From J027 sp034437655 (GTDB taxonomy: Bacteria; Chloroflexota; Anaerolineae; Aggregatilineales; J027), in contig DAOTTU010000085.1 of NCBI GenBank assembly GCA_034437655.1, positions 62,001 to 126,000 of the forward strand: a DNA stretch of 64,000 nucleotides, read 5' to 3'. A program made the position numbers and the translations under genes. Under the pieces are notes generated by a model that saw only the letters and a program-made list of their open reading frames with translations, did no database searches and had not been told where the DNA came from. Below, piece after piece: positions 52,285 to 61,818 of this stretch. The stretch's first letter is position 1. Each line of letters starts with the position of its first letter.

Positions 52285-53103
52285 TTATGATCTATCTAGA
52301 AGCCAGAGGCGTTCTCCAAATGGTACGCCAACCCCCGCCCCAACGCTACTGGCGTACTGAGAAACACTCTCGCGCATTGCGTCTTCTGAATCCCAGAATG
52401 AACTTAACTGTGAATTATACTGAGATATAGCAGCTATTTTCGTGTCCAATTGACGCTGGCTCATCACCACAACATGGGGTTGCATCGCCCCTGCAATCTG
52501 TTGCTGAGCAGCATTGATAGCAGCCGCGCCAGACAGACGTGGTTGCTCGCCTGCGTGGGCATAGTTTACTTCGTCTGTTGCAGCACTGTAAGGATACTCT
52601 TCATAAAAGTGAACGTTTACGCCAGCCGAAACACTCTGAAGTGCAGCATTGCGTGTAAGCTGATGATCGACATGCTGGCCAGCCCCTAGCGGCAAATAGA
52701 CATGTGTTAACGGTTGAAATTCATCGAATATGATAGCCGCATCACACAATGGATCATCGGAGCGGACGTCACCAAATAGAAAGTCATCCGTCGTATAGAG
52801 TAGTTCACCCGCTGAATTAGCGCGATAGATGGCGTCATGCCAATCGCCGAAGCGTATTGTCTGGACGCCAAGCAGTTCAAGCGCCGCACGATCTTCAGCA
52901 CGCCGTCGTGCAAAGGGTTGGTCGCCAAGTGCCCAGCGTTGATGCAATCTCTGAATAAAATCATAGTCTAAAATCGTAGCGGGGGCATCTTGTGCCATCA
53001 TGGTCAATACAGCAACCTTCTCGCCATTGGCAACCAATGACTGGACAACTCCGGCACAACTCAAGACAACATCGTCAGGATGTGGCGACACGAAGACGTG
53101 CAA
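52285..53103 (-). CDS. PIG-L/LmbE-family deacetylase
   Basis: A 272-residue hydrolase with the zinc-binding motif SPHPDDVVLSCAG at residues 6-18 (His8, Asp11) and the distal GQHVDHQLTRNA that supplies the third metal ligand. Family members remove N-acetyl groups from GlcNAc-containing molecules such as mycothiol or bacillithiol precursors and lipids. No partner glycosyltransferase or ligase is adjacent, so the substrate is open. It starts 5 bp after the large kinase gene. Confidence 0.88.
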   Translation of the reverse strand: MHVFVSPHPDDVVLSCAGVVQSLVANGEKVAVLTMMAQDAPATILDYDFIQRLHQRWALGDQPFARRRAEDRAALELLGVQTIRFGDWHDAIYRANSAGELLYTTDDFLFGDVRSDDPLCDAAIIFDEFQPLTHVYLPLGAGQHVDHQLTRNAALQSVSAGVNVHFYEEYPYSAATDEVNYAHAGEQPRLSGAAAINAAQQQIAGAMQPHVVVMSQRQLDTKIAAISQYNSQLSSFWDSEDAMRESVSQYASSVGAGVGVPFGERLWLLDRS

Positions 53104-53108
53104 AACGT

Positions 53109-54968
53109 CTACTCCTTTGCAACTGGCAAGGTAAACGTGAATGTACTACCGACATTCGCCGTGCTTTCGATATGCAGATTACCTTCCATAAGTTCAATCA
53201 AGTTACGGGTGATCGCGAAGCCCAGACCCGTTCCTGCTTGTTGCGCAACGTGTTCGTTGTCGTCAAAACGGACAAACTTGGTGCCCAATTGTTGCACTTG
53301 CTCAGGCGTCATCCCGACCCCGGTATCCTGCACACTGATCTGCACTGCGTCGGACCGGGACTTAACTTGAAGCGTAATGGTACCGTTGTCGGGGGTGTAC
53401 TTGTACGCATTGCTCAATAGGTTAACCAATACCTGAACCAGGCGCGAGCCATCTGCCTGCACAGGCGGCAAGTTGTCTTCAATGTCTTCAACGAAGGTAT
53501 GGCCGCGTTCCTCAATCTGTGCCATCACGCCATTACGTGCCTGTTCCAGTAGGGGGGGCAGTTCGACAGGTTTCACGTCGATGTGTAACTGCCCGCTCTC
53601 AATGCGACTGATGTCGCTGAGGTCATTGACCAACACCTTCATGCGTTCGACGTTATCTACCACGGTTTGCACAAATTTCTGCTGTTGGGCGTTCAGTTCA
53701 CCGATACGCTCCAGCATCGAGGCATAGCCCTGAATACTCGTCATCGGCACCTTGAGTTCATGTGCAACCACACTGACGAATTCAGTCTTGGCACGGTCAG
53801 CGGCTTTCACGGCTTCGTAGAGTCTTCCGTTTTGCAGCGCGATAGCGGCTCGGTCTGCAACACGACTCATCAGCGAACGTGCATTTTCGTCGAAAGCATC
53901 TGCACGGGCTGCCCGGAAGAAAACCAGGGCAATAATACGATTTTCAAGCCGTACGGGTATTGATAGTAAGGTTTGGCCAGCATCATGGTCAACCTGAATA
54001 GCGGTATCTTCCTGGTTAAAGACCGCCGATACAAGCGGATCGCTAAACGGCATGGTATCTGTCTCAGAAAAACGGTGATCTTCACCATAGCTCGCTGCCC
54101 AGCGCACCACTTTAGACTCGTTATCAACAAACCCAATGCTGGCTGAGTCTGCATCTCCTAACCGTGAGGCCCATTCCAGCACCAAATTCATAATTTTCTG
54201 TGATTCCAGCGACTCATTGAATTGGCGGTCAATCCACTGTAAGAGGCGCAGCTCCTCAACACGTTCTTGCAAGAGCGCATCCGTTTCAGAATACAGCCGT
54301 GCGTTGTCAATCGCTACCGCCGCTTGCGAGGCAAAGGCATCCAGCGCCCGTAAGTCGTCGTCGCTGAATAACCCGGTGCGGATGCGGTTATCCACATACA
54401 CAACGCCAATCGTCTGCCCACGGGCACGCAGCGGTGAAGCCATGATACTACGCATTGCATGGGCAATAATGCTCGCCTGGCCCGCATAACGTGGATCTTC
54501 CTGTGCATTGGTCGTGAGTACAGGCTCACCTGTCTCAAACACCTGGCGGGTAATGGTGCGGCTGAACGCAATATCGTTGGAAGATAACGTCTCCTGGTCA
54601 AAGTCACGCGCAACCCGCACATCCAGATTGCCGTCATCGTCAAGCAACATCAAAAAGCCACGTTCGGCCGCCGTGAGCTGAATAATCGCATCCATTACCT
54701 GATCCAGCACCGTTTGTAGGTTCAAGGACGATCCGATAACTTTACTGACTTCGTACAATGCCGCTACACGTTGCTGCTCACGGGTATCACGCCGTTCAAG
54801 TTCAATCGTTTCTAGCAATGTTGATAACGACGCCAGGCGATCATCAAAGTACTTGGCATCAATATTGTTGGCTTTCGCTTTTAGGTGGCTGCGCAACAGC
54901 GTGATGTTCTGTTTTGCACTCGCGATTTCAAGTCCTAATTGGTGGCCAGACACACTATGCTCAGTCAT
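53109..54968 (-). CDS. Two-GAF-domain sensor histidine kinase
   Basis: About 619 residues from the ATG at 54968 (MTEHSVSGHQLG); a longer open frame to 55160 lies wholly inside nth and is rejected. Order: N-terminal coiled coil (about 10-75), GAF domain 1 (about 80-225, with MLLDDDGNLDVRVA), GAF domain 2 (about 245-385), HisKA with HELKVPMTSIQGYASML near residue 404, and HATPase (about 500-615, with LLSNAYKYTPDNG, DTGVGM and GTGLGFAI). No membrane segment, so it senses a cytosolic signal. Its start overlaps the nth stop by 8 bp. No response regulator is nearby. Confidence 0.92.
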   Translation of the reverse strand: MTEHSVSGHQLGLEIASAKQNITLLRSHLKAKANNIDAKYFDDRLASLSTLLETIELERRDTREQQRVAALYEVSKVIGSSLNLQTVLDQVMDAIIQLTAAERGFLMLLDDDGNLDVRVARDFDQETLSSNDIAFSRTITRQVFETGEPVLTTNAQEDPRYAGQASIIAHAMRSIMASPLRARGQTIGVVYVDNRIRTGLFSDDDLRALDAFASQAAVAIDNARLYSETDALLQERVEELRLLQWIDRQFNESLESQKIMNLVLEWASRLGDADSASIGFVDNESKVVRWAASYGEDHRFSETDTMPFSDPLVSAVFNQEDTAIQVDHDAGQTLLSIPVRLENRIIALVFFRAARADAFDENARSLMSRVADRAAIALQNGRLYEAVKAADRAKTEFVSVVAHELKVPMTSIQGYASMLERIGELNAQQQKFVQTVVDNVERMKVLVNDLSDISRIESGQLHIDVKPVELPPLLEQARNGVMAQIEERGHTFVEDIEDNLPPVQADGSRLVQVLVNLLSNAYKYTPDNGTITLQVKSRSDAVQISVQDTGVGMTPEQVQQLGTKFVRFDDNEHVAQQAGTGLGFAITRNLIELMEGNLHIESTANVGSTFTFTLPVAKE

Positions 54969-55671
54969 GTTGCTTGACAACTTCTTCCTGATAATATTGA
55001 CAGTATGCAGTAAGCGGACATTGCTCACACCTGGGTTTACGAGCGTTGCACACCTCCCGCCCATGCCGAATAAGGTTGAGATGTGCCGGGTAGAAGTCCT
55101 CATCGGGGACAATTTGTTCAAGCAAATCGTGCGCCTGGTCAGCGGTGACTTTAGGGTCAATTAGACCAAGACGCTTCGTCACACGATGGACATGAGTATC
55201 CACGGGAAAAGCTGGCAGATGAAAGGCGAACAGCAGGATGATAGCGGCAGTTTTTGGACCAACACCTTTTATGCTGGTGAGCCATGCTTTGGCATCTTCA
55301 ATCGACATGTCGGTTAAAAAGTCCAGCGAAATTTCACCAACCTCGTCAGTGATATGTTGTAACGCCGACTGGATGCGCGGCCCTTTCTGGTTGGCCAGCC
55401 CCGCCGGCCGAATCAGGTCAACGATACGGTCAGGGGGTGCATCGCGCACACTCTCCCAGTCAGAGAAGGCATCCTTAAGTGCATAAAATCCTTTGTCCCG
55501 ATTTTTGTCGTTCGTATTCTGACTCAAAATGGTCGAAACCAGTTCGTCAACAGGCGCAAGATGCTGCCGCCACGTGGGTTCACCGTAACGTTGATTCAAT
55601 TGCGCCGCAATCTGCTGATAGTGTTCGCGCCGAGCTTCAAGTGCCTGTTCGTCGGGTTTTCCTGATACCAT
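54961..55671 (-). CDS. nth: Endonuclease III
   Basis: A 236-residue base-excision-repair glycosylase/lyase for oxidised pyrimidines. The helix-hairpin-helix SIKGVGPKTAA contains catalytic Lys140, VDTHVHRV supplies Asp158, and the C-terminal cluster motif C-x6-C-x2-C-x5-C (Cys208, 215, 218, 224) binds [4Fe-4S]. GAGGA precedes the ATG. It lies 62 bp after the PfkB kinase gene and overlaps the next kinase gene. Confidence 0.95.
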   Translation of the reverse strand: MVSGKPDEQALEARREHYQQIAAQLNQRYGEPTWRQHLAPVDELVSTILSQNTNDKNRDKGFYALKDAFSDWESVRDAPPDRIVDLIRPAGLANQKGPRIQSALQHITDEVGEISLDFLTDMSIEDAKAWLTSIKGVGPKTAAIILLFAFHLPAFPVDTHVHRVTKRLGLIDPKVTADQAHDLLEQIVPDEDFYPAHLNLIRHGREVCNARKPRCEQCPLTAYCQYYQEEVVKQHD

Positions 55672-55733
55672 AGTTCCTCTGTTGTTCTAAGCTACTATTC
55701 CTCTAATTAAACCCTGCCGTGCGCCGCCGGGTA

Positions 55734-56663
55734 TCATTGCGTCAAGTGTTCGTAGATCAAGTCTGGTGACAGGGTCGGCAGGACAGTCTCACTGCTTTGT
55801 AATGTCAGGCGTGCAGCAGCGATACCCAGCCGAATAGCTTCGTCTAGCGCCATATCATGCACGATGCCAAAGATCAACCCGGCTGAGAGCGCATCGCCAG
55901 CGCCAGTCGCATCAGTAACTTGCATAATCGGTACGTCGATATGTCCGCTGCTTTCGGCATTGGCGTAGGCCACGCCGAGTGCACCCAATGTCACCGCAAC
56001 CGTTTCTACGCCTTGTCGCACAATATCCCGCGCCACAAGGATACCCTGTTCAGCGTCCGCAACCGTGCTTTGGACAAGAACCTGTGCTTCAGCAACATTC
56101 GGTGTCATCAGGTATACACTCTTCAACATGTGCTGAATCTTTGCGGTGTGCGCGACCGACGTTGGCTCTACACAAAGCGGCACCGCATATAACTGGCAAA
56201 GTGCGGTGATGGTATCAATTGTAACAGGTGCCAAATTTAAGTCGATGACAACCAGTTGCGCGGCTTCGAATAAGTGCCGACGGGACTCTACATAGTCAGA
56301 ACTTATCTGCTGCATAATGTCATAATCGCTGACTGCCAATGCCAGGTCGCCATGTTCATCGAGAATGGTCATGTAGGTTCCCGTACGTGCCGCTTCGACC
56401 TGTAAGGTATGGCGCATATTGACACCCGCCGCCGAACACTGTGCCATAATCAAGTCGCCAGAGGCATCATCACCCACCGCAGTCAGTAGGACGGTCTCTA
56501 CTTCAAGGCGGGCCAGGTTTTCAGCAAGGTTACGCCCCACACCACCAAAGCTATTACGGATTTGCCCGGGGTTTGAGGTTGCTGTCTGTAGCGGAACATA
56601 TGTACGCCCTTTGATGTCGAGCCCTGCTGCACCAATAACCAGTACATGGCCATCACTTTTCAT
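55734..56663 (-). CDS. PfkB-family sugar or nucleoside kinase
   Basis: About 309 residues from ATG 56663 (MKSDGHVLVIGAAGLD). It has the PfkB glycine motif NSFGGVGRNLAENLARL and the ATP/active-site signature DATGAGDALSAGL, including the catalytic Asp. Overall it resembles the pseudouridine-kinase/ribokinase branch (N-terminal GAAGLDIKGR), but the substrate is not certain; no pseudouridine glycosidase gene is adjacent. The open frame extends 23 codons upstream without better start evidence. It is the first gene of the minus-strand run and is divergent from a TPR gene. Confidence 0.85.
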   Translation of the reverse strand: MKSDGHVLVIGAAGLDIKGRTYVPLQTATSNPGQIRNSFGGVGRNLAENLARLEVETVLLTAVGDDASGDLIMAQCSAAGVNMRHTLQVEAARTGTYMTILDEHGDLALAVSDYDIMQQISSDYVESRRHLFEAAQLVVIDLNLAPVTIDTITALCQLYAVPLCVEPTSVAHTAKIQHMLKSVYLMTPNVAEAQVLVQSTVADAEQGILVARDIVRQGVETVAVTLGALGVAYANAESSGHIDVPIMQVTDATGAGDALSAGLIFGIVHDMALDEAIRLGIAAARLTLQSSETVLPTLSPDLIYEHLTQ

Positions 56664-56843
56664 CGAAGCTGAATACCCCTTCACTCGTCGAAGCCCTGTT
56701 GCAATTGTGCCCCAGAGACCGGCAAAGGTCAATTTTGTGGTGCAAGTATCCTTATATTTTCTTAAGTTGAACTTGACGTGGTGTGATGATCATGTTAGAT
56801 GTTGCTATGGTATGACCTTCAGGCCTTCGTGGAAATTCACAAT

Positions 56844-58097
56844 ATGGATGAGCGGCTCACAGCCATTGACAAGGCGCTAGCGATCAATGACATGCGCAAG
56901 GCTGAAATCTTGATCGCTAAAGTCTTACGCAACGACAATATCAGTAGTCAACTGCGGGCAAGCGTACAACTTCGACGTGCAAATGCGCGGCTTGCTGCTG
57001 GTCGGCCCGACGATGCGCTTGAAGAGATTAATCATGTGCTTGCGCTGCGCCCTGAGTTGGCAGACCAACCGGAAGTCAAGGTTTTACTGGGGGATGTCTA
57101 CTTCGCCCGGTTCATATACGCTGAATTTGGCTTCGCTGACCGGGCCAACACCAACCGCGCGCTGCAATTGTACAATGACGTCCTTAACAGCTCGCCCAAC
57201 CACCCCAAACGCGGCTGGATTCTTTACCAGCGTGGACGCATCCGTCTCAGCGAAAATAACGTTGCGGATGCCATCGAAGACCTGCACCTGTCGCTAGAGG
57301 CCCCGAATGTACCGCCCTATCTCCATGCCTACACCTACGAGCGGCTGGGTTTTATCGCACTTTTTGAGGAGCGTAACCCGGACAAAGCGATCACCTACCT
57401 GAATCAATCTATCAAACACTTTCCCAAAGGCAATAGCACGGCGTGGGTGGCACAGGTACACATATTGCGAAGTCGTGCGCTGCGAGAACTGAAAGACTAC
57501 CGTAAAGCGCTCAAAGCAGCGTCGGCCGCGCTCGATATTCTTGATCCAGATGCCCATGATTATCGGCAGACATTGACAGAAACACATCTAGCGATTGGCG
57601 AAGTTCTGGCATTGATTCCCGGTCGTGAAGCCGAAGCAATTTCGCACCTGTTACAGTTTTTGCAAAATAGCAAGCGTCCGCTGGGCGTTGACGTCACCTG
57701 GAGTCGAGTCTATGAAACGCTTGGCACCCTTTCCATCAAACTCCAACGCTATGAACAGGCAATAGATGCATTTCAGGCGTCGTTGCAGTTCAATCAATAC
57801 CACCCCTGGGAAGTCAATATTCATTACCAGATCGCCCGCTGTTATTATCGGATGCGCTCATATGAGCAGGTTATTGCGGCCGTCGGACAGATGCAAGCCG
57901 CTGCTGCCAGCGAAAACCAGAGCATTACCGACTATCGCGTGTACTATGTCCTCGCCAACGCCTACTTTGCCCTTGAACGCTATCACGAGGCCGCCCGCGC
58001 CTATCAACACGCGCTGGACCTCGCCCCGCCCGGTGCAGACAACCTTGACAAAATCCAGCAGTATCTCAGCTATTCCTACGACCTCGCGTTCCACTAG
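56844..58097 (+). CDS. TPR-repeat protein
   Basis: About 417 residues from the ATG at 56844 (MDERLTAIDKALAIND), entirely helical with roughly ten TPR-like repeats, e.g. RANARLAAGRPDDALEEINH, AITYLNQSIKHFPKG and YHEAARAYQHALDLAP. No membrane segment or enzyme domain is present. An in-frame ATG at 56799 would add 15 residues; neither start has a strong ribosome-binding site, although GGAAA precedes 56844. It is followed 107 bp later by trmFO. Likely a cytosolic protein-interaction scaffold. Confidence 0.85.
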   Translation: MDERLTAIDKALAINDMRKAEILIAKVLRNDNISSQLRASVQLRRANARLAAGRPDDALEEINHVLALRPELADQPEVKVLLGDVYFARFIYAEFGFADRANTNRALQLYNDVLNSSPNHPKRGWILYQRGRIRLSENNVADAIEDLHLSLEAPNVPPYLHAYTYERLGFIALFEERNPDKAITYLNQSIKHFPKGNSTAWVAQVHILRSRALRELKDYRKALKAASAALDILDPDAHDYRQTLTETHLAIGEVLALIPGREAEAISHLLQFLQNSKRPLGVDVTWSRVYETLGTLSIKLQRYEQAIDAFQASLQFNQYHPWEVNIHYQIARCYYRMRSYEQVIAAVGQMQAAAASENQSITDYRVYYVLANAYFALERYHEAARAYQHALDLAPPGADNLDKIQQYLSYSYDLAFH

Positions 58098-58204
58098 GCC
58101 GCGTGCCGCCTTTCTTTGTTTTCCCCTATGGTGAAGCCCTGACGATTACGTTAAAATAGTTAAATCTGACAGTAGAAATTCACTGATAAGGATGCTTCAT
58201 ACTG

Positions 58205-59533
58205 ATGACGCAACTTCATGTGATTGGTGGCGGGCTGGCCGGCTGTGAAGCTGCGCTGCAAGCTGCGCACCACGGCATTGATGTAACACTCTACGAAATG
58301 CGACCCAAGAAAACCACTCCCGCACACCAGACGAACCGCTTAGCCGAACTGGTGTGTAGCAATTCCCTCGGCTCTAAATTGCCCGAACGACCTTCTGGTT
58401 TGCTAAAGGAAGAACTGTTGCGCATGGGCTCGGTACTGATCGCGGCCGCAAACAAGGCAGCAGTCCCCGCCGGGGGAGCATTGGCTGTTGACCGTAACGC
58501 CTTTGCTGATGAAGTTGAAGCGGCAATTGAGCAGCATCCTAATATCACACTTGTCCGCGAGGAAGTCACCACCATACCCGATGAACCATGCATCATTGCA
58601 ACTGGACCGCTAACCTCGCCCGACCTCGCAGATGACATTGCACGGCTGACAGGTGAAGAATACCTCTATTTCTACGACGCACTGACCCCACTGATCGAAT
58701 CAGCTTCGATCAGTATGGAGGTCGCATATCGTGCGAATCGTTGGGATCGGGGCGACACGGCCGAAGGTGACTACATCAATTGCCCGTTCACCAAAGACGA
58801 ATACTATGCCTTCGTAAAAGCGCTGCTCAATGCCGAACGCATCCAGCTCCGAGATTTTGAAACAGAAGACCCAAAATTCTTTGAAGGCTGCCTGCCTGTA
58901 GAGCAAATCGCCGCGCGTGGTGAAGATTCGCTGGCATTTGGCCCGATGCGTCCCGTCGGTTTGAACGATCCGCGTACGGGGAAACGTCCCTATGCGGTGC
59001 TGCAACTCCGGCAGGATAACCTCGCGGGCACACTCTACAATATGGTCGGTTTCCAGACCAACCTCCGCTGGCCAGAACAACGCCGTATCTTCCGCATGAT
59101 ACCCGGGCTTGAAGAGGCGAAGTTTGCACGTCTTGGCCAGATGCACCGCAACACCTTTCTCAATGCGCCCGTATTGCTGCGGGATACCATGCAGTTTCAT
59201 AACCGCGATGACCTGTTTTTTGCCGGGCAAATCACCGGGGTAGAAGGGTATGCGGGCAATGTCGGCACCGGGCTGGTCGCAGGCATCAATGCGGCCTTGT
59301 ATCTCAAGGGGCAACCCATGTGGCAGTTACCGCGCACCACGATGATGGGAGCGCTGTGTTGGTACGTGACGCACGCCGAACCTGAAACGTTCCAGCCAAT
59401 GAAAGCCAATTTTGATCTGGTGCCCAAGTTTGACTACAAAATCAAAGGTCGGCAAGAACGGCGCAAAGCCTATAGCGAACGGGCGCTAGCAGACCTTGAC
59501 CAGTTCCTACAGGACACCAAAATACCGACCTGA
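58205..59533 (+). CDS. trmFO: tRNA (uracil-5-)-methyltransferase TrmFO
   Basis: Folate- and FAD-dependent enzyme that makes 5-methyluridine at tRNA position 54. The 442-residue protein starts with the FAD motif VIGGGLAGCEAALQAA, then CSNSLGSKLPERPSGLLKEE, the cysteine-containing FFEGCLPVEQIAARG and DNLAGTLYNMVGFQTNL, all typical. AAGGA lies about 11 nt before the ATG. It opens a plus-strand run with the M28 peptidase, aminotransferase and hflX genes. Confidence 0.96.
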   Translation: MTQLHVIGGGLAGCEAALQAAHHGIDVTLYEMRPKKTTPAHQTNRLAELVCSNSLGSKLPERPSGLLKEELLRMGSVLIAAANKAAVPAGGALAVDRNAFADEVEAAIEQHPNITLVREEVTTIPDEPCIIATGPLTSPDLADDIARLTGEEYLYFYDALTPLIESASISMEVAYRANRWDRGDTAEGDYINCPFTKDEYYAFVKALLNAERIQLRDFETEDPKFFEGCLPVEQIAARGEDSLAFGPMRPVGLNDPRTGKRPYAVLQLRQDNLAGTLYNMVGFQTNLRWPEQRRIFRMIPGLEEAKFARLGQMHRNTFLNAPVLLRDTMQFHNRDDLFFAGQITGVEGYAGNVGTGLVAGINAALYLKGQPMWQLPRTTMMGALCWYVTHAEPETFQPMKANFDLVPKFDYKIKGRQERRKAYSERALADLDQFLQDTKIPT

Positions 59534-59566
59534 TCTACATGCGCGAGACATAAGTTGAGGGATTTA

Positions 59567-60631
59567 ATGTTGCATAAGACACGGACTGTTTTCGTACTCA
59601 TAGCGCTTGCTGTAACCATTGTTGCCGTGGTATTTGCCACATTGCCCGGTAACACCACCGCGCAGGACAATACCACCCCAGCCCCACCGGCAGCGGCCAG
59701 TGAACCACCTTTTTTCAGCGGCGAGAGCGCTTTTAACTTTGCGGCTGACCTGATGGAAATCGGTGGGCCACACCCAACAGGCAGCGAAGAAATCATCGCT
59801 GTTGGTGACTACATTACGGATGTGTTGGTGGAATATGGGTGGGAAGTCACGATTCAAGAATTTGAACACGACGCCAACGGTGAATTGTTCGTGGTACGGA
59901 ATATCATTGCCATGCGCGGCACCGAGGGCCCTATCACGATGCTGGCCACACACTATGACAGCCGCCTCTGGGCTGATGCTGACCCTGACCCTGCCAATCA
60001 CCGCGAACTCGTCCCCGGCGCGAATGACGGTATCAGCAGCACCGGGGTAATTCTGGAGTATGCGCGCATTATTGAAACCCACTACAACACCGATGGTCGC
60101 ATCTGGTTGACGTTCTTCGACGCCGAAGACAACGGCCGTATCCCCGGTTGGGATTGGATCATAGGCTCTAGCTATATGGCCGAAAACCTGGAACGCGACT
60201 TCAACGTCACCCCCGAAGATTTCAACGTGATGATTCTTTTTGACCTCGTTGGCGAAAAAGATATTGACGACTATGAGCCCGGCGACCCCGAGGCTGAAAA
60301 CGCTGACCAACAAGAATTCCCCATTGAGGCTTATTCATATGGTAGCGCTCCTGAAGTGGTGGACGCTATCTGGGCACTCGGTCAAGAAATGGGCTATGGC
60401 GACCAGTTCCAGACCCGGCAGCGCGGCGCGATTATTGACGATCATCTGCCCTTTGTGCGTCGCAACATTCCTGCAATCGACATCATTGATCTGGACTACC
60501 CCTTCTGGCATACCGTCGAAGATACGCTTGATAAAATTAGTCCCCAGAGCCTCGACCGCCCCGGCGATGTTGTGGAGATGTACTTAATCCAAACCGAGAT
60601 TTTTGAACTGAAAGTAGCCGAATCCGAATGA
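59567..60631 (+). CDS. Exported M28-family metallopeptidase
   Basis: About 354 residues from ATG 59567, chosen because GAGGG lies 5 nt upstream; an in-frame TTG at 59555 is less likely. A signal peptide or anchor (TVFVLIALAVTIVAVVFA) precedes a Pro/Ala linker and the peptidase domain with zinc-ligand motifs HYDSR, GANDG, FDAED and a late His in FWHTVEDT. The layout is close to glutaminyl-cyclase-like M28 proteins, so cyclase activity is an alternative to aminopeptidase activity. Its stop overlaps the next start (ATGA). Confidence 0.88.
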   Translation: MLHKTRTVFVLIALAVTIVAVVFATLPGNTTAQDNTTPAPPAAASEPPFFSGESAFNFAADLMEIGGPHPTGSEEIIAVGDYITDVLVEYGWEVTIQEFEHDANGELFVVRNIIAMRGTEGPITMLATHYDSRLWADADPDPANHRELVPGANDGISSTGVILEYARIIETHYNTDGRIWLTFFDAEDNGRIPGWDWIIGSSYMAENLERDFNVTPEDFNVMILFDLVGEKDIDDYEPGDPEAENADQQEFPIEAYSYGSAPEVVDAIWALGQEMGYGDQFQTRQRGAIIDDHLPFVRRNIPAIDIIDLDYPFWHTVEDTLDKISPQSLDRPGDVVEMYLIQTEIFELKVAESE

Positions 60632-61800
60632 ACCGCACCATCAATGTTGCCCGTCGCATTCAGAGCCTACCCAACTATCCCTTTGTAGCGATTGCCAAAG
60701 ACGTCGGCGCACAAACAGCGGCCGGCGTTGATGTTATTCGGATGGATATGGGGAGCCCTGACCTACCACCCCCGCCGGCTGTGTTAGAAACCATGCAACG
60801 CGCCGTCGTATCGCCTGACAAACATGGCTACTCAGGCTATCGTGGCATCCCCGCTTTTCGTGTTGCCGTTGCAGACTATTATCAGCGCCGTTTCGGGGTA
60901 ACGCTTGACCCTGAGACTGAGGTCTTACCACTGTTGGGCTCTAAAGAGGGGATTGTAAACCTCATGCTGGCCCTTGTTGGGTCAGGTGACCGGGTGTTGG
61001 TGCCAAGCCTCTCCTATCCCGCGTATGCAATGGGGGCTCACCTGGCTGAGGCAGAGGTGTCACTGCTACCCATGCGCCCTGAAAACGGTTTCTTGCCTGT
61101 TTTGGAAGATGTTCCCTCGACAGAACGAGACGACGCCCGCATCATGTGGATAAATTTCCCCAATAACCCAACATCGGCGTTTTGTGATCTGGACTACTTC
61201 GCCCAAGCTGTTGAGTTTTGCCGCCAGCACAATATACTGCTTGCCTCTGACAATGCCTATCTGGAAGTCGTTTTCGAAGGTGGGCCAGCACCAAGTGTAC
61301 TCCAGGTGCCCGGCGCAAAAGATGTGACCGTTGAGTTCGTGACCTTCTCCAAGTCATACAATATGGCCGGTTGGCGACTTGGTGCGGCTGTTGGGAATGC
61401 CGCCGCCTTACAGGCTTTGCTGCGCGTCAAGAGTAATATGGACAGCGGTCATTTCTTGCCCATCTATGAAGCTGGCATCACAGCATTACAAACCGACGAC
61501 GAATGGTTGAAAGCGCGCAACGCCCGCTATGCTGCCCGCCGTGACATGCTGCTTGACGCTGCTGAAGATATTCGACTCCATGTTGACCACCCACCACGGG
61601 GGACCCTTTACTTATGGGCACAGGTTCTCGGCATCAGTGACACCGAGTACACCAAACGCGCCTTACATGAAGCCGGTATCTCGATGGCCCCGGGTTCACT
61701 TTACGGTGAAGATGGCAAGGGCTATGTTCGCCTGAGCCTCGGTGTAGAAGAATCACGCCTTGAAGAAGCTATTGCTCGCTTGAAACATCTGTTTTCATAA
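60628..61800 (+). CDS. PLP-dependent class I/II aminotransferase
   Basis: A 390-residue fold-type I aminotransferase with SPDLPPPPAVLE near the start, NFPNNPTSAFCDLDYF, DNAYLEVVFEG and the PLP lysine Lys242 in FSKSYNMAGWRLG. It resembles LL-diaminopimelate aminotransferase and alanine/aspartate-type enzymes (DapL/AlaT-like); the substrate cannot be fixed from sequence alone. The gene overlaps the M28 peptidase gene by 4 bp and is followed 18 bp later by hflX. Confidence 0.9.
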   Translation: MNRTINVARRIQSLPNYPFVAIAKDVGAQTAAGVDVIRMDMGSPDLPPPPAVLETMQRAVVSPDKHGYSGYRGIPAFRVAVADYYQRRFGVTLDPETEVLPLLGSKEGIVNLMLALVGSGDRVLVPSLSYPAYAMGAHLAEAEVSLLPMRPENGFLPVLEDVPSTERDDARIMWINFPNNPTSAFCDLDYFAQAVEFCRQHNILLASDNAYLEVVFEGGPAPSVLQVPGAKDVTVEFVTFSKSYNMAGWRLGAAVGNAAALQALLRVKSNMDSGHFLPIYEAGITALQTDDEWLKARNARYAARRDMLLDAAEDIRLHVDHPPRGTLYLWAQVLGISDTEYTKRALHEAGISMAPGSLYGEDGKGYVRLSLGVEESRLEEAIARLKHLFS

Positions 61801-61818
61801 GTTTCGGAGACAAACACA

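Noticed and set aside
54969..55160. 64-residue N-terminal extension of the GAF kinase
   Set aside because: It lies wholly within the nth gene in another frame; the ATG at 54968 gives a normal N-terminus and a usual stop/start overlap.
59564..60313. Minus-strand frame of 249 codons opposite the M28 peptidase
   Set aside because: The plus-strand frame has clear M28 zinc motifs, a signal peptide and a ribosome-binding site; the opposite frame has no recognisable features.
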